Shown here piece by piece: positions 47,271 to 59,520 of a stretch of DNA of 64,000 nt (positions are counted from its first letter, which is position 1; every line of letters starts with the position of its first letter). The position numbers were made by a program, and so were the translations under genes. Source of the DNA: Sapria himalayana. Taxonomy: Eukaryota; Streptophyta; Magnoliopsida; Malpighiales; Rafflesiaceae. The notes under the pieces are model-generated. The model did no database searches. It was not told the DNA's origin and saw nothing but the letters and a program-made list of their open reading frames with translations. The stretch lies in assembly GCA_029783825.1 (NCBI GenBank), contig JAREIK010017918.1, forward strand, positions 558,001 through 622,000, in the 5' to 3' direction.

Positions 47271-49797
47271 TATTAGATGATTTGAAAGCATAAAAAATCC
47301 ATAATTGGATTAATTTTATGACTTCGAGATTTTGATTGATTTTGATAAATAATCATGAAATTAATATATTTTTGGAGGTAATTGTGAACTTGGCGATATG
47401 TAGTTCATCGAGTAGTTTTAGCTTTCATCCTTGATAGAAGCCCTACTTATTTAGTAATAACAATTATTATACGTCGTGACTATATCATCTCATTATCATA
47501 ATCCTTCAAATGTGAAATATATTCTTTTTCGATATAATATTATTATGGAGTCACAATTATATTTATATCATAATAATTAAATGACCGTGATGTTAATTTT
47601 ATAGTAACCAAGTATTTCACTTGTGGTAAAGATTATGATTACTTTCCATTACTACAACTTTATCATTACTAATATTTTATATTATTAAGTCAGTCATGGT
47701 CTTTTTCCAAAGCAGTAACTTTTGGGCTATATAAAATTATAGAGTCAAAACTACTCGGATCAAAGCTACAACAATTATCTAGCATTATTACTTTTGAATA
47801 CATAATATTCGAGTTATGTCACTTCTCGTGGTCTCAAGAGAAAGCAAAACCATGTCTTGCATGTATGAGCTAATTATCAAAGTCACAACTATTCTCAGTA
47901 CTATGACCATTTGATACATGCAAGAAAGACTAATCTTAGCATCATAACCATTTGATGCAAAATAAATATCAAAACATAAGTCATGGCTATTCTTAGCATC
48001 ATAACCATTTGATGCAAAAGATAGACTAATGCCAAAGCCAAGGTCATTTCCAATACCATAATTTTGTGTTACAAAGAAAAAATATACAAGTTACAGACAA
48101 TTCTCAGTACCATGACTTTGTGTTATAGAAAAATTAAGAGACATTCATAAACCATAGTCACTTCTAAAGTCACGACCTCAAACTCAAAAAAGCAAATGCC
48201 AATATCACAATATCTTCTCAAAACTATGATTTTCTACTTAGATAAATATCAAAATTATAAAGTATAAAAGAAGTGAGAAGATAACAAATTCAAAAATTCT
48301 TCTTCTTCATGCACAAGACCAAATGCACATTAACGACCCTATGAGAGATATTTATACTCCCTAGGAAATCTACAAGTAAATAAGAGGTGTAAGATATAAG
48401 TTAAACTTTAACATTGGTGGTTTGACTCTCAAACCTCCTCTATCTAGGGTAATTTCATAAAATTCAACCAAAATAGTATAAGATTAGGGTTTATATCTTA
48501 GATTCTCATGAAAGTTACCATTAGGAACCCAAGATTCATGAGACTTCTTCTCTTGTACTTTATTGAATCTCTAGCTAATATCAGACTAAATTGAAATATA
48601 GGATTTATATAATTATGATTTATATGATGTATGAATAATTTTATAAGTAATTAATGTATTCGATTTATATAGTGGAATGGAAATTAATAGATATAATAAT
48701 TAATTAAACTTGAATTAAGAATTTGACTATTGAAGAGTTTGTGCATGTTGTGTTGGTGGACAGTGATAGATAAACATAAAGCTTACTCATGCATATGGTA
48801 GGAATGAAGTGACAACTATTTTGACTATGATGTATGAGAAAAATATATATGTTAAAACCCAAAACTGAGATATGTTAATCTTTGTGAGTATGATGATCAC
48901 GAAAGTATGAATGATTTTACATATCACTCTTTTAAATATACCTTAGAAGAATTGATTCTTGATTGATATTAATATTTTATAAAATGTTTTCTTAAGGGTT
49001 TTACATTTAATGTGAGAGTTACATCATCTTTATGGAAGATAATAATAAGTAATTAATAGGACATGCATGAGTAGATTGTGACTAACAAGATAGTGATTGC
49101 CCTTTGATTTGCTTTCATTCATATAGTTCCCACTAGTGAAATTTGAGAAAAGTATATATTAATTATGTGAGTATGGCACTTATAAAACTAAAAGTGTAAA
49201 TGCTTATAAATCACATTAGTTCTTGGTTTTATGATACCTAAGATTAGAGAATAAGAATGTACATATGAAGTAATAATCAAGGGCAGTTGATGAGTTGCCT
49301 AAAATGTATGAACTTATAAATGAATCTTGAGCAAAGATGATTTGTTATTTTGATGGTAAAGTACAAGAGATAAACTATAAGGGGCTCATCGTTATGATGG
49401 ACTTAATGGTGATAACCACCTTGTATGCTATTATGACAAAAAGACATTCTAACAACAATCTAATCTTTGTTCTATATCTATACCTAATATAAATTGAATT
49501 ACTTGAACATGTATTACATACATTAAGTAAACAAATCATAAGATCTAAGTGTCATACCAAAATCTTGAAATATCTTTTTTACTAGAATTATAGTCTCATT
49601 ATTGGTTGACCAACATCCTGATATAATCCTTATGGAATTGATATCTAAACAAAAGTCATCTTTACTACTTATATGACACATATACTTATGGATTATTATC
49701 ATTGAGATGCCCTCAACAATATGCTTTTGGGACACTGTCTAAGTAATAAAATTAGGTAAGATAATAAAAATATAATATTTTAGTACCAGATTAATGG
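47271..49797 (+). mobile_element. G-A gypsy LTR (A3) plus adjoining PBS, in Cop3 gag
   Basis: LTR 47271-49777 (2507 bp) aligns, in opposite orientation, with A4 and A5. The outer end resembles theirs (tattagatgatttg) and the inner end aligns base for base with A4 (aattagg...ataata). It carries the catgac/gtcaca array at 47480-48240. Immediately after it is a PBS-like 49781-49799, and then Cop3 gag resumes. A 5-bp gataa is found at 47266-47270 and 49798-49802. Confidence 0.8.
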
Positions 49798-49802
49798 GAT
49801 AA

Positions 49803-50610
49803 CTTGATTGTCACTATTGGTAGTGGTACAACAAGATTTTTCTATGAGATAGTGGGCTCAACCCCACTATATGAGAAAATGAAGAGGCAAATTATGAGAT
49901 AATACTTGGAGATTTTATTTGTAAAAGAGAGAATTAAAGGGATAAGTGATTAGTGAGAAATCTCAAATGGAAAAAGAAGAATGAAAGTTGTAGATAAGTT
50001 AGAAATGAAATATTGAAAGTGGGATAAAGTTGGACACTTTAAAAGGAACTATTAGAACAAAGCAACTCAAGTGATAGCTAGCCTGACAGACAAGCATATA
50101 GTTGGAGAAGAAGTACAATTTGTAGATATATGTATTGCTCATTTTATTGAGGATAACTAGTATATTGACATAAGTGTGTCATATCACAAGAACAAGACTA
50201 CTCATCAAAATTAATTCATCCATTATGAGATATATGATAGAAGAGATGAGACTATGAAAATTAACTCAATAGTGAAGATAGTTGAATATGGAAAGATGAA
50301 TATAAAAATGCATGATGGGTCTTGCAAAATCTTTATGAGGGTTATGCATATTCTTGATTTGAGGAAAACTTTGAACTTGATTAGTGTAATGATGGATGAC
50401 AGGTAAGATTTTTTTGTGATAATAAGTCTTGCAAGATGATGCGAGGAAAAACATTAATTACTCAAGGAACAAGGTGTGAGATCTTGTACAAGTTGCTAGC
50501 AAGCACCATCATGACTCCTAGAAGTGAGCCCAATTTTTGAGAAGAAGAAAGGAATGGAGAATAAGAAAGGCATACCGAGGAAGCTTTCTATGGAGAAGAA
50601 ACCCACTATA
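49803..50610 (+). pseudogene. pol: Cop3 gag end, protease and pre-integrase
   Basis: Gag resumes with LIVTIGSGTT near 49809 and KMKRQIM; a zinc-knuckle-like KWDKVGHFKRNY follows near 50017 with cysteines changed. The protease active site lies near 50158 (YIDISVSYH; the aspartate is kept but the SGA is not). Next are DRRDETMKINSIVKIVEYG, NIKMHDGSCKIFMRVMHILD near 50300 and a pre-integrase line to about 50500. After that the 60-bp repeats begin. Confidence 0.8.
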
Positions 50611-50940
50611 GTGTTGTGATAGAGTTTGAAGTAGCAATATGAGAAAAACATGTTATGATCGAGTTTAGAGTCATGCCATGGAAATTTGAAGTCATGACAT
50701 GGGAACAACATGTAATGACTAAGTTCAGAATCATAATATAGAAAATTGGAGCTGTGACATGGGAATAAGGTGTTATGAATGAGTTTAGAATTGCAACAAG
50801 AAAACAAGGATTCACAAAATGGGAACAAGGTGTCATGATTGAGTTCAGAGTTTTGACATGAAAATTTGAAGTCATAACATATAAACTTGAAGTTTCCCCA
50901 TGAGAACATGATGGCATGACATGGAAACACATTATCATGA
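50611..50940 (+). repeat. 60-bp tandem repeat inside Cop3 pol
   Basis: Four full units, each exactly 60 bp, start at 50639, 50699, 50759 and 50819, with partial units on both sides. The unit contains gtcatgacatgggaacaa-type sequence and is 20 codons long, so it keeps phase. It lies between the pre-integrase segment and integrase. The 144-codon minus-strand frame over 50496-50930 is a by-product of this periodicity. Confidence 0.95.
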
Positions 50941-50949
50941 TATGAAACT

Positions 50950-51770
50950 ATACTGCGACTTCATAGATTTGGGCATATTAGTTAACAAATTCTCCTGGAT
51001 GTATTCTTGAAGGTGTACTAGATTGTTTAGAAGCATTGAACTTTTGTAAGGATTGCATGTATGGAATACAAAAGTGAGTGAAGTTCAAATTTATAGACAC
51101 CATATCAGAGGCAATGTTGATACATAACAACATATTCAAAAAATTATCAAATTCATCACTCGGGAGATTAAGGTACTATGTATCTTATGTTGATGAGATC
51201 TCTAGGTATATATGAGTTTACTTAATTCAAAAAACTGAGATATTGGAGAAATTCAAGGAGTTCAAGATCAACAAGAATATACAAGTTCTATAGATGGATA
51301 ACAATATGAAGTACTTTTCAATTGGTTGGTTCTATGCTGAGCAAATGTTTCTAGGCACAACATAATTTGAATTACACCATGATAGAACAAAGTGGGTAAA
51401 AGGCTGAATAAAACTTTAATGAAGAAGATAAAGTATTATACACTTACTTCCATAGTGGGTGATATTGGAGCTATAGTTTTGGGCTGAAATAGTTTTCATA
51501 GCATGCTACATAAAGAATTATACTATTACTTCCATAATAATGAATAATACACCTTTTGAGGTGTTGTATGGAAGAAAGTTGGAAGTAGCCCACCTTCAGG
51601 TTTATGGGGGTAATATATACACCATGTATCAAATGAAAGGAAGAACAAGCTTGACTTCAAGTTAGTGAAGTGAAAGTTCATTGGTAATAAGAAAGGCATA
51701 CAATGATATAAGGTTTGAAATTTAGAAAAATAATAATTATTTATAATAGGGATGTGTTCAGGGATTGAAA
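50950..51770 (+). pseudogene. pol: Cop3 integrase
   Basis: The zinc-binding tail LNFCKDCMYG near 51040 keeps its CxxC. The core shows YYVSYVDEISRY near 51175, LIQKTEILEKFKEFKI, VLMDNNMKYFS near 51290 (one stop) and an HDRTKWVKG region near 51385. WAEIVFIACYIKN near 51485 and TPFEVLYGRKLEVAHLQVYG near 51550 follow. Order matches copia integrase from the HHCC end to the post-core region. Numerous stops. Confidence 0.85.
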
Positions 51771-51939
51771 GGCTAGATAAGCAAGTTGTAGTAGGTGACA
51801 TTACTAAAGAAGGTGAGTCATGACATATTCTTATCATAAATTAAAAAGAAGATTTGCAACATCTTTTTATCACGATATCACAAATGTAGTCAAGACTTCA
51901 TTCCACGAGTGACATGAATTCTTTTGATGAAAAGGTATA

Positions 51940-52240
51940 GCATATGGATTTTGAGGACTCTATTAAGGATGATATAGTCAAGATAGAAGTTGCATTGAGA
52001 AGGTATACATGAGTTAGAAACCCACCTACAATATATATTGATAGTGCATATCATGCTCTTCATGATATAAGAGAGAAGCCAAGCATTGTTATGGAGGTAA
52101 GAGGATCTGAGGGTTCAATGCAATAGAAGCATACCATGAAAGAGGAGATGTAGTCAATGAAGAAGAATAACATTTGGAAACTTTGTGAAGTTGTTTCCTA
52201 ATTAAAAAATTATTAAAAGGTAGTGGGTGCAGAAAGGTTT
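51940..52240 (+). pseudogene. pol: Cop3 RT stub with internal deletion
   Basis: A linker and the first RT line are recognisable (HTMKEEM-like segment then NNIWKLCEVV near 52165). The sequence then jumps to a short stretch equivalent to the end of the copia polyprotein just before the LTR. The RT palm with its YVDD box and RNase H, about 1 kb or more, are missing. The element therefore depends on others for reverse transcription. Confidence 0.75.
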
Positions 52241-52292
52241 TAGTAGTTCAAAGTTAAGACTAGCATGAAGAAGTATTAGTCAAGTAGGAGAA

Positions 52293-53178
52293 TATTAGAA
52301 TTGACTCATACTTCTGAAGCTGTAATTAGTGTTCGATGTTGTGACTTGAATTATGAAGTCATGACCTGAATGAAGTCATAACCCATCTTTATTTATTGTG
52401 ACTATAAGAGTATGTATATAGTATTAAAACTTGAAATATGAAGTCACAACCTGAATGAAGTCATGACCTTGTTCTTTGAAATTGCAAATTTAATGAAGTT
52501 GTGAGATATGCTTTAGAGTCGTGACCTATTTTATGAAATTACAACTCATAAGTTATAACAAGCACCCTGGTGTCATGATCATATTTTGTGGTGCTGCAAC
52601 ATAAATGATGTCATGACTATGTTCTATGTTACTACATCTTGTCTTGTGTTGTTATGACTAGCTAACTTAAGGATTCAAGTTGCAATCTTATCTTTTACCT
52701 TTGGTGTTGCAACACGAATGAATTCATGACATAGGTTTTGATGGAATAAATTAGGTTTTATGTTTTAAGTAGTTTTTTTTTTATTTTCTATTTAAGTATT
52801 TATAAATATTATACAAAGTATGAGGATGTAATCTCAAAAGAACCAAATTTTGGTAAAAGTTTTTCCCATTCAAAATTTGCAAATTCTCTTCTCTCCTCAC
52901 TTATTTTCTCTTGTGCATGTGCAAATTTTTTTTCTTTGAGTTCTCTTTCTCTCTTCCCGAGACCTTGATTCATCATCACTCGAACATTTGTGAAAAATTT
53001 ATATTTGGTATCATAGGTTACATCTATTATGTGATCTTTTATATTTGGTATCAAAGGGAGGTTGTTTGTATGACACATGGAATTCCATCATTGGAATTCA
53101 AACGAAGATAGATCAAATTCTAATGTTTGGTATCAAAGCTTCATTCGAGTGATGTGGTATGGTTCTTTACTTTGTACA
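52293..53178 (+). repeat. Cop3 3' LTR
   Basis: 886 bp, TATTAGAATTG to TTGTACA, preceded by a caagtaggagaa purine tract. Exact gtcatgac motifs at about 52358, 52457 and 52608. PBS-like motifs at 53003, 53044 and 53126 mirror those of the 5' LTR. Confidence 0.9.
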
Positions 53179-53192
53179 AGTATGAATAAATT

Positions 53193-55951
53193 TAGTTTGC
53201 ACAAGGTCAAAGTGATAAATCTCAAAAAAAAAAAAAAACCTCTAGCATGATGTTAGTATGACAAACATCATTTCAATATCCTTTTTCTAGAATTTAATTG
53301 TTTATTATTTGAAGAAATTCAGTCCTCTAGCTAATATTCTTTTCCTCATGATGGAAAAACAACTATAATAGATACATATAATTTATGAATAGGATAAAGG
53401 AAATGAATACAAGTGGTCTTAATAAAGTGTTCAAAGGCTATCAAAGAACTTTCCTTCGTGAACCAAAATTTTTTATAAAAAAACAAAAAAAAAATTGACA
53501 ATGTAGAGCTTATTAGTTATAAATATAAATATGAAACAAAACTGAAAAAAATTTGACAAAAAAATAACTTAATTGATTTTGCACGTGAATAACTATCAAT
53601 ATTTTGGAAATTATTTAGCTATTAAAATCAGAAAGCATTAATTACCAAGTTAGTTATTTAAATTTTGCTTTATTTTATTTATATAATTGTATCTTTTGTT
53701 AAATGAAATTTACTTATTTGCATGAATCTTAATATCTATCATATCGTTGAATGATAGGTTACACATATGAAGCTTCATCTCTAGATTCATAAAGGTTAGT
53801 ATTGAAAATATTGAGCCTTGCACATACAACCTCGAGATATGAAATAAACTAGAAAATATTTAAGAATAAAAATGACAAAAAAGTAGAATACTAGGAATTT
53901 ACAATAATTAGTTTATGTAAAAAAAGTACATATGAATTTTTAAAATTTGTAGATGCATTAGGAAGAGGAAAAATAACTTACAATATCAACTATTGGATAA
54001 TTAGGTACCCTATTAATTATAATCAAACACTAAGAAAAAAAAAATACAAACATAATAACTCAATAAATCATATTTTCTTGACAAATATTAAGCATAATAA
54101 TGAGTAGCTAATAAGCAGAATGAAAGATAAAAACACAATTTCTTTTGGAAGTGTGAACAAAGATTCTATTTTCAAAGTTGATCACTAATGAGGAGTGATG
54201 CTACTAGAGCTGCCAAAGCAGAGGATACTATATTTCATACTAGATCAAGCCTCATGCCTGCTAAAAAAAGGATATTTGTCATAACAAGGGTCATGTCTTA
54301 TCTTATATCAAAATGATGATATGAATGATTCTTGTGATAAGAATTATCTAGTAGATTGGAAAGATAGGATCCTTAGTCCTTATATAATTGTATTCATATT
54401 ATAAATCCCCAAAAAGAAATTGCAATGGAACACATATAAAGTCAAGAATAAGGCTCAAAAAACAATCACGAGGAGTTTAAATAAAATTGAATAAAAATGC
54501 AAAAATATAATTATAATCATTGATTGGAGGAATGAGATTCAACTTCTCAACCTATTACTACTAGCTAAGTACTTCTTAACAATGTTAGTTATTAGATCTA
54601 GACATATTTTAATTTTTAAAGTTTCATTTTGTTTATTTCATATATTTATAATTTTTAATAACAATGTTTAATTATTTAAAAATTTTTGTATTTATGATGT
54701 AATTGAAAAATGTGTTGAACAAAGAACTTAAATTTTAGATTTGCAAAAAATTCATAATGAATGTGATAAATGTTGTATGTAATTTATCAATTTGTGAAAG
54801 ATACTAACACATTGTTCAAAAGTTATTATATTATAACTATTACTTAATGTGATATAATTTAATTAATGAGTATAATTTTTTTTATAGATTTATAAAAAGA
54901 TGCAATATAAATTATAAAATCAATGCTTGAATAACCTTGTATATGCTGAGTATGATTGAGTGTTTAGTTCAAAACACAACTATCATGACTCCACCAAACC
55001 TATTTATTGGACATTGTCCAAGTCAAACATCAGGCAGTTAGACTTGAGCCATGGGATGAAGGCCATGACATGTGGCATGTACCCACGGCTAGGGGGCCAT
55101 GGGATGAAGGCCATGACATGTGGCATGTACCCACGGCTAGGGGGCCATGGGCCACATACCATATCCCATCACCAATTGACCATCATTTTTTCTGAAGCAT
55201 TATGGGCTAACACTACTCAACATTGAAATAGGTCATTGTAGCCAACATAATGACCTATTGACACTTCTTAGTAAAGAAGACAATGTTTCATACTAAATCT
55301 AGTGTAGAATCGATCAACATACCTACATAGCTACATCAGGATATTGAACGTCACAAAAAATGAAGATCAAGTTGTATAGAGATTCTAATTCAAACATAAT
55401 TAAATTAGGATGAATGTTGTTATAAAATTAGATTTAATTATAAATCATCACTAACTAAATGCTATACGGTTGTGAAAAATCCCATTTGGTAGTTTTCCTC
55501 AATTCATATATAATGTTATTCCCCTCCTATTGAATGTAATAAGAAAACACAATAAAAAGTCATCATTAATATCCAATAATATAATTAAATATTTTAGGTG
55601 TATATAGAAACAAAAAAAAAAGTCTAACAATAATGAAATAAGTGAAGGAATCGTATCTTCTAGTTGATTAGCTTTTTGTTGCTATCATTTGTGCAATTGC
55701 ATTGTAGTAGAAGTGGGGGCACTTACTAGGCTTGTGTCACAAGGTTAAAAATTTCACTAATAAATTTTAGATTATCATGGCACATATCCCACTTGGTCAA
55801 TTATCAATATCTTTTAACTCTACTAGTTCACATGAAGTTAAGGGAAAACACAATATACATAAGCAATAATAATCAAAGAATAAAAGCAACCTTTTTTACT
55901 AGATAAAAAGATTAAATATTATTTAGGAATCACACAATTTGATTGTCTTAT
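53193..55951. other. Unassigned AT-rich stretch
   Basis: No gene or element recognised, apart from a 48-bp duplication at 55048-55143. A poly-A run lies at about 53225-53239. The left part may continue the chromovirus flank interrupted by SINE-3 and Cop3. Confidence 0.5.
55048..55143. repeat. Perfect 48-bp tandem duplication
   Basis: Two identical 48-bp units (55048-55095 and 55096-55143), then the first eight bases of a third (55144). The unit begins gccatgggatgaaggccatg and is far richer in G and C than its surroundings. Open frames crossing it repeat 16 residues but have no other gene features. Confidence 0.97.
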
Positions 55952-55956
55952 GCTAC

Positions 55957-58653
55957 TATTATGACTCTATTATGTATCCTAATTTTATTAGTTAGATATT
56001 ATCCCAAAAGTTTCTCAGCAATGGTATCTCATCAAAAATGATCTAGAAGTATATGAGGTATATAAATAATAAAGAAGACTTTCAATAAGATATCTATTCC
56101 ACATAGATTATATCAATAGTTTGATCAACCAATAATGAGACAAAGCAATTCTAGTATAAGAGATATCTAGAGATTTTGGTATGAATCTTAGATCTTAGGA
56201 TTTGTTCACTCGATTCGTATGATACATGTTCAAGTAGTTTGATTTATGTTGAGCTAGGATCATAACGAAGATTAGATTATTGTAGAATGACCATTTTCCC
56301 TTAGCATTCAAGGTGATTATCACCATTAAGCCCATCTTAATTATGATCTCCTTATAGCTATCCCCTCAAAATTGTACCACTAATACAAAAATTACCTCTA
56401 CTTGAAGTTCATTCATAAGTTCATACTTTTTAAACAACTCATTAACTACATTTGATGGTAACTTAATATCTACATTCTTATTATCCAACCTCATTTATCA
56501 TTAAGACCAAGAATTAAAAATGTGATTTATAATTATTTGTGCTTTAACGTTTATAATTGTCATACTTACAAAATTAATAAATGTCTCTCTCAAATATCAC
56601 TGATAGGATCTATATGAGGAAAGTAATTCAAAGGGTTATCACCAATTTATGAGTCACCATATACTCATACATGTCTTGTGGATTATTTATTATCATCCTC
56701 CATAGTGATGATGTGACTCACATACTAAAGGTAAAATCTTAGAAAGAATAATCTATTAAACATCCATATCAATCGAGAATTATTCATACTTTCAACCTCC
56801 TGAGTACCATACTCATAATGATCAATATATCTCAATTTTGGGTTTTAACATATAGATATAGGGTTGTCTCATGTATTACATTTGGAAGGGCTATCACTTT
56901 CTTACTACCATATATATGAGAGAGCCTCATAATTTACCTATTATTATCCATCATGACAATATACATAAACCCACATATAGTAATCTAATTCAAGTTCTAT
57001 TTAATTCTAATATCCATTAATTTCTATTCCACAACATAAATCAAATATAATAATTAACTAAAAAATTATTTATACATTACATAAATCACAAATACATAAC
57101 CCTAAAACTCAATTTAGACTAACATTAGGGAGAAATTGATGAGGTACAAGAGAAAAAGTCTCATGAAATTCGAATTCGTAATGATGAGCTTCATGAGAAT
57201 CTAGGACACAAACCCTAATCTCATGCTATTTTGGTTAATAACAACCCTCAATTTTCTGAATCTATCCTTGTAAGGGGGTTTTAAAGTTGTACCTCCCAAC
57301 TATAGGGTTTAGCCTATACCTTGTATCCCTTGCTTGATTATGGATCCCATAGGAATTGTAAATTTTTTTTCCTAGGGTTGTTAGTTATGCTTTGCTTTGG
57401 CTTGGTTGATGGAGAAGAAGAAAACATTTTTTGAGATTTTTTCTCTTTCCTCTTCTATACATTGGAATTTTGGCATTTCTATAAGTAGAAAGTTATGATT
57501 TTTGTAAGATTTCATGACTTAGGCATTGGTCTCTTGAGTTTGAGATTATGACTCTGTAAAGTAGTCATGACTTTGGATACTTTTTAATTTATCTATAACA
57601 CAAAGTTATGATATTAAGAATGACTATGACTAAGAATAACAACAATGCTTGAAATGGCCAATACTTATGTTGTTTATCTATGTAAAACAAAGTTATGATA
57701 CTGTGAATGATTATATGACTTTGGCATTAGTCTCTCTTCTATATCAAATAGCCATTGAAATAGTCTTAGTCTTTCTTCTGCATGAAATGACCATAATGCT
57801 TTGGAATGGATGTGGTAATGGGAATGGTCTTTCTTGTATATAAAATGGTTGCTAAGCTAAGAATGGAAGAAACACTAGGAATTATCTTTCTTATGCATCG
57901 TATGATCGTGATAGTGAAAATGGTCAGATTTTGCCTTTACCTTTCTCAAATATAACTTTATCATGGTGCTAGGAATGACCATAATCTTGGAAATTAGCAT
58001 ATGCATAGAAGTTATGACTTTTCCTTCTCTTGAAAGCAAGAGTCATGGCATTGAAAAGTAGATGTGCTTGAGTAAAACCCTCTGTAACATTCTATATCCA
58101 AAAGTCATAGCTCTAGATAATTATTATAGCTTTGGCTTGAGTAGCTTGGGCTTTGTAACTTTCTATAGTTTCAAAGTCACAGCTTTAGAATAAGGCCATA
58201 ACTCTGACTTAATAATACAAAATTCTCGTAAAGATAAAGTTGTGGTGCTATAAAATGATCATGACTTTTAACATTAGTAGAGTACTTGGTTACTATGATG
58301 TAAAATTAATGTTGTATTCATTTACATGTTATGAGATAAGTATGGGTGCAACTCCATTTTAATATTATATCCAAAAAATGTATTGCACAGTGGAAAGAAT
58401 ATGCTAATGAGATTGTAGAGTCATTGCGTACAAAGATTGACATGACTAAATAAATAGAGTTTTGGCTAAGGATGGATGTCAAAACTACTTAATGACCTAT
58501 ATGTCACCAAGTTGCAAAATACCACCAAAAAACATACTGATTTCATGGTTATTTATGAAAATCCACCAAAACTCCAATTCATGAAATAAATCTAGTTATA
58601 GCCTAATAGCACCAAAAATACTCAAGAATATTTATTAGTTTGAACATCGAACA
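55957..58653 (-). repeat. G-A 3' LTR (A4)
   Basis: 2697 bp, aligned with A5 along its length. The 57480-58270 part is an array of roughly 60-70-bp units carrying gtcatgac, catgac and gtctttctt motifs. An exact gtcatgac lies at about 57562. Confidence 0.88.
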
Positions 58654-59140
58654 AACTCTCACACAAACTATTGCTCATCCACGAGCAATGACTTCTCCCT
58701 CAATAAAAAATTCTCCAACATCATCTCAAAAAAAATTTATCAATGTCTAGGTTTGAGTGTCCTTGAAATAGTAAAGAAACTTCTTGTGGACAATTTGATA
58801 GTCATGGTGAGGTTTGAGTTCCTCAACTCTACTTATGCTAAATTGGGTGTGTATAATTATTCATGCAATGAGTATATGGTATTTATTATATTACAGATGT
58901 AAAAAAATATATTTGGGTTGTCTTCCAAACATCATCATATTTAATGTTCATAGTTAAACCTTCATTATCTCTTTACTTCCATTGGTGATCTCTACCATCT
59001 ATGTTAGTTTTTCAGCATATAGTTTTACTTCCTTCTTATTTTTTTCTGTTTGTCTTACATCTATTACACTTCCTTCTTTAGCTTTTCCTTCCTTAGATGT
59101 CGAGGTTTTAGCAAATGTCATGGCTTCTTCTTTGTTTCTA
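58654..59140 (-). other. G-A internal tail
   Basis: Joins the repeats to LTR A4. It contains a minus-strand line gtggatgagcaatag, like the gacgagcaa phrase found near the 3' end of many plant gypsy elements. A related line occurs beside A2 at 17910-17945. No domain could be named. Confidence 0.6.
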
Positions 59141-59156
59141 TCCTAATATTTTTCTT

Positions 59157-59520
59157 TTTGTATCACCAAAGTCATGGTGTTCAGCATAGCTGTGGTTTTA
59201 TCTTTCAATTTCTCATAGCTAAATTTTTTATGTAACCATAAAGCCATGGTATTGAGAACAACCTTGATTTTGTCTTTCAATCTCTCTTTGTCCATTTCCT
59301 TTTGTAACTTCAAAGTTGCAGTTTTGTGTATGATCATAATTTTTTCTTTCAACTTCTCTTGATTAATTTCTTTCTATATTTCCAAAAGTCACAATACAAA
59401 GCACATCTACGACTTTTTCATTGATCTTTTGATAAACAATTTTATTTTGTAACACTAAACTCATGGAGCTATGCTGGATCATGGCTTTGTCTTTTCGATG
59501 ATCCTCCAAATTGTCTATTT
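59157..59520 (-). repeat. 72-bp tandem repeats in G-A coding region
   Basis: About five units with a period of 72-73 bp (starts near 59157, 59230, 59302, 59374, 59446), each beginning near a ttgtaac on the plus strand. On the minus strand most units stay open and encode a 24-residue charged repeat (for example EKLKDKTTAMLNTMTL), probably helical. The frames 59143-59352 and 59363-59581 come from it. Confidence 0.85.

Larger units (their letters stand above)
45022..53178 (+). mobile_element. Cop3: complete Ty1-copia element with nested insertions
   Basis: 8157 bp between related LTRs of 895 and 886 bp. TSD agtac (45017-45021) and agtat (53179-53183), one mismatch. Domain order is gag, protease, integrase, RT stub. 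It contains a MITE at 46154-46920, a gypsy LTR at 47271-49797 and a 60-bp tandem repeat at 50611-50940. Most of RT and nearly all of RNase H are deleted between about 52200 and 52240. Confidence 0.92.

Noticed and set aside
50496..50930. Longest open frame in the window, 144 codons, minus strand, with 20-residue repeats
   Set aside because: It is produced by the 60-bp tandem repeat inside plus-strand copia pol and has no domain or gene context of its own.
50611..50940. Regular repeats that could suggest a CRISPR array
   Set aside because: Units are contiguous 60-bp tandem copies without spacers, inside a plant retrotransposon.
54960..55226. 88-codon frame with a repeated 16-residue block
   Set aside because: The block is the 48-bp duplication; two other frames are equally open there and no gene features surround it.
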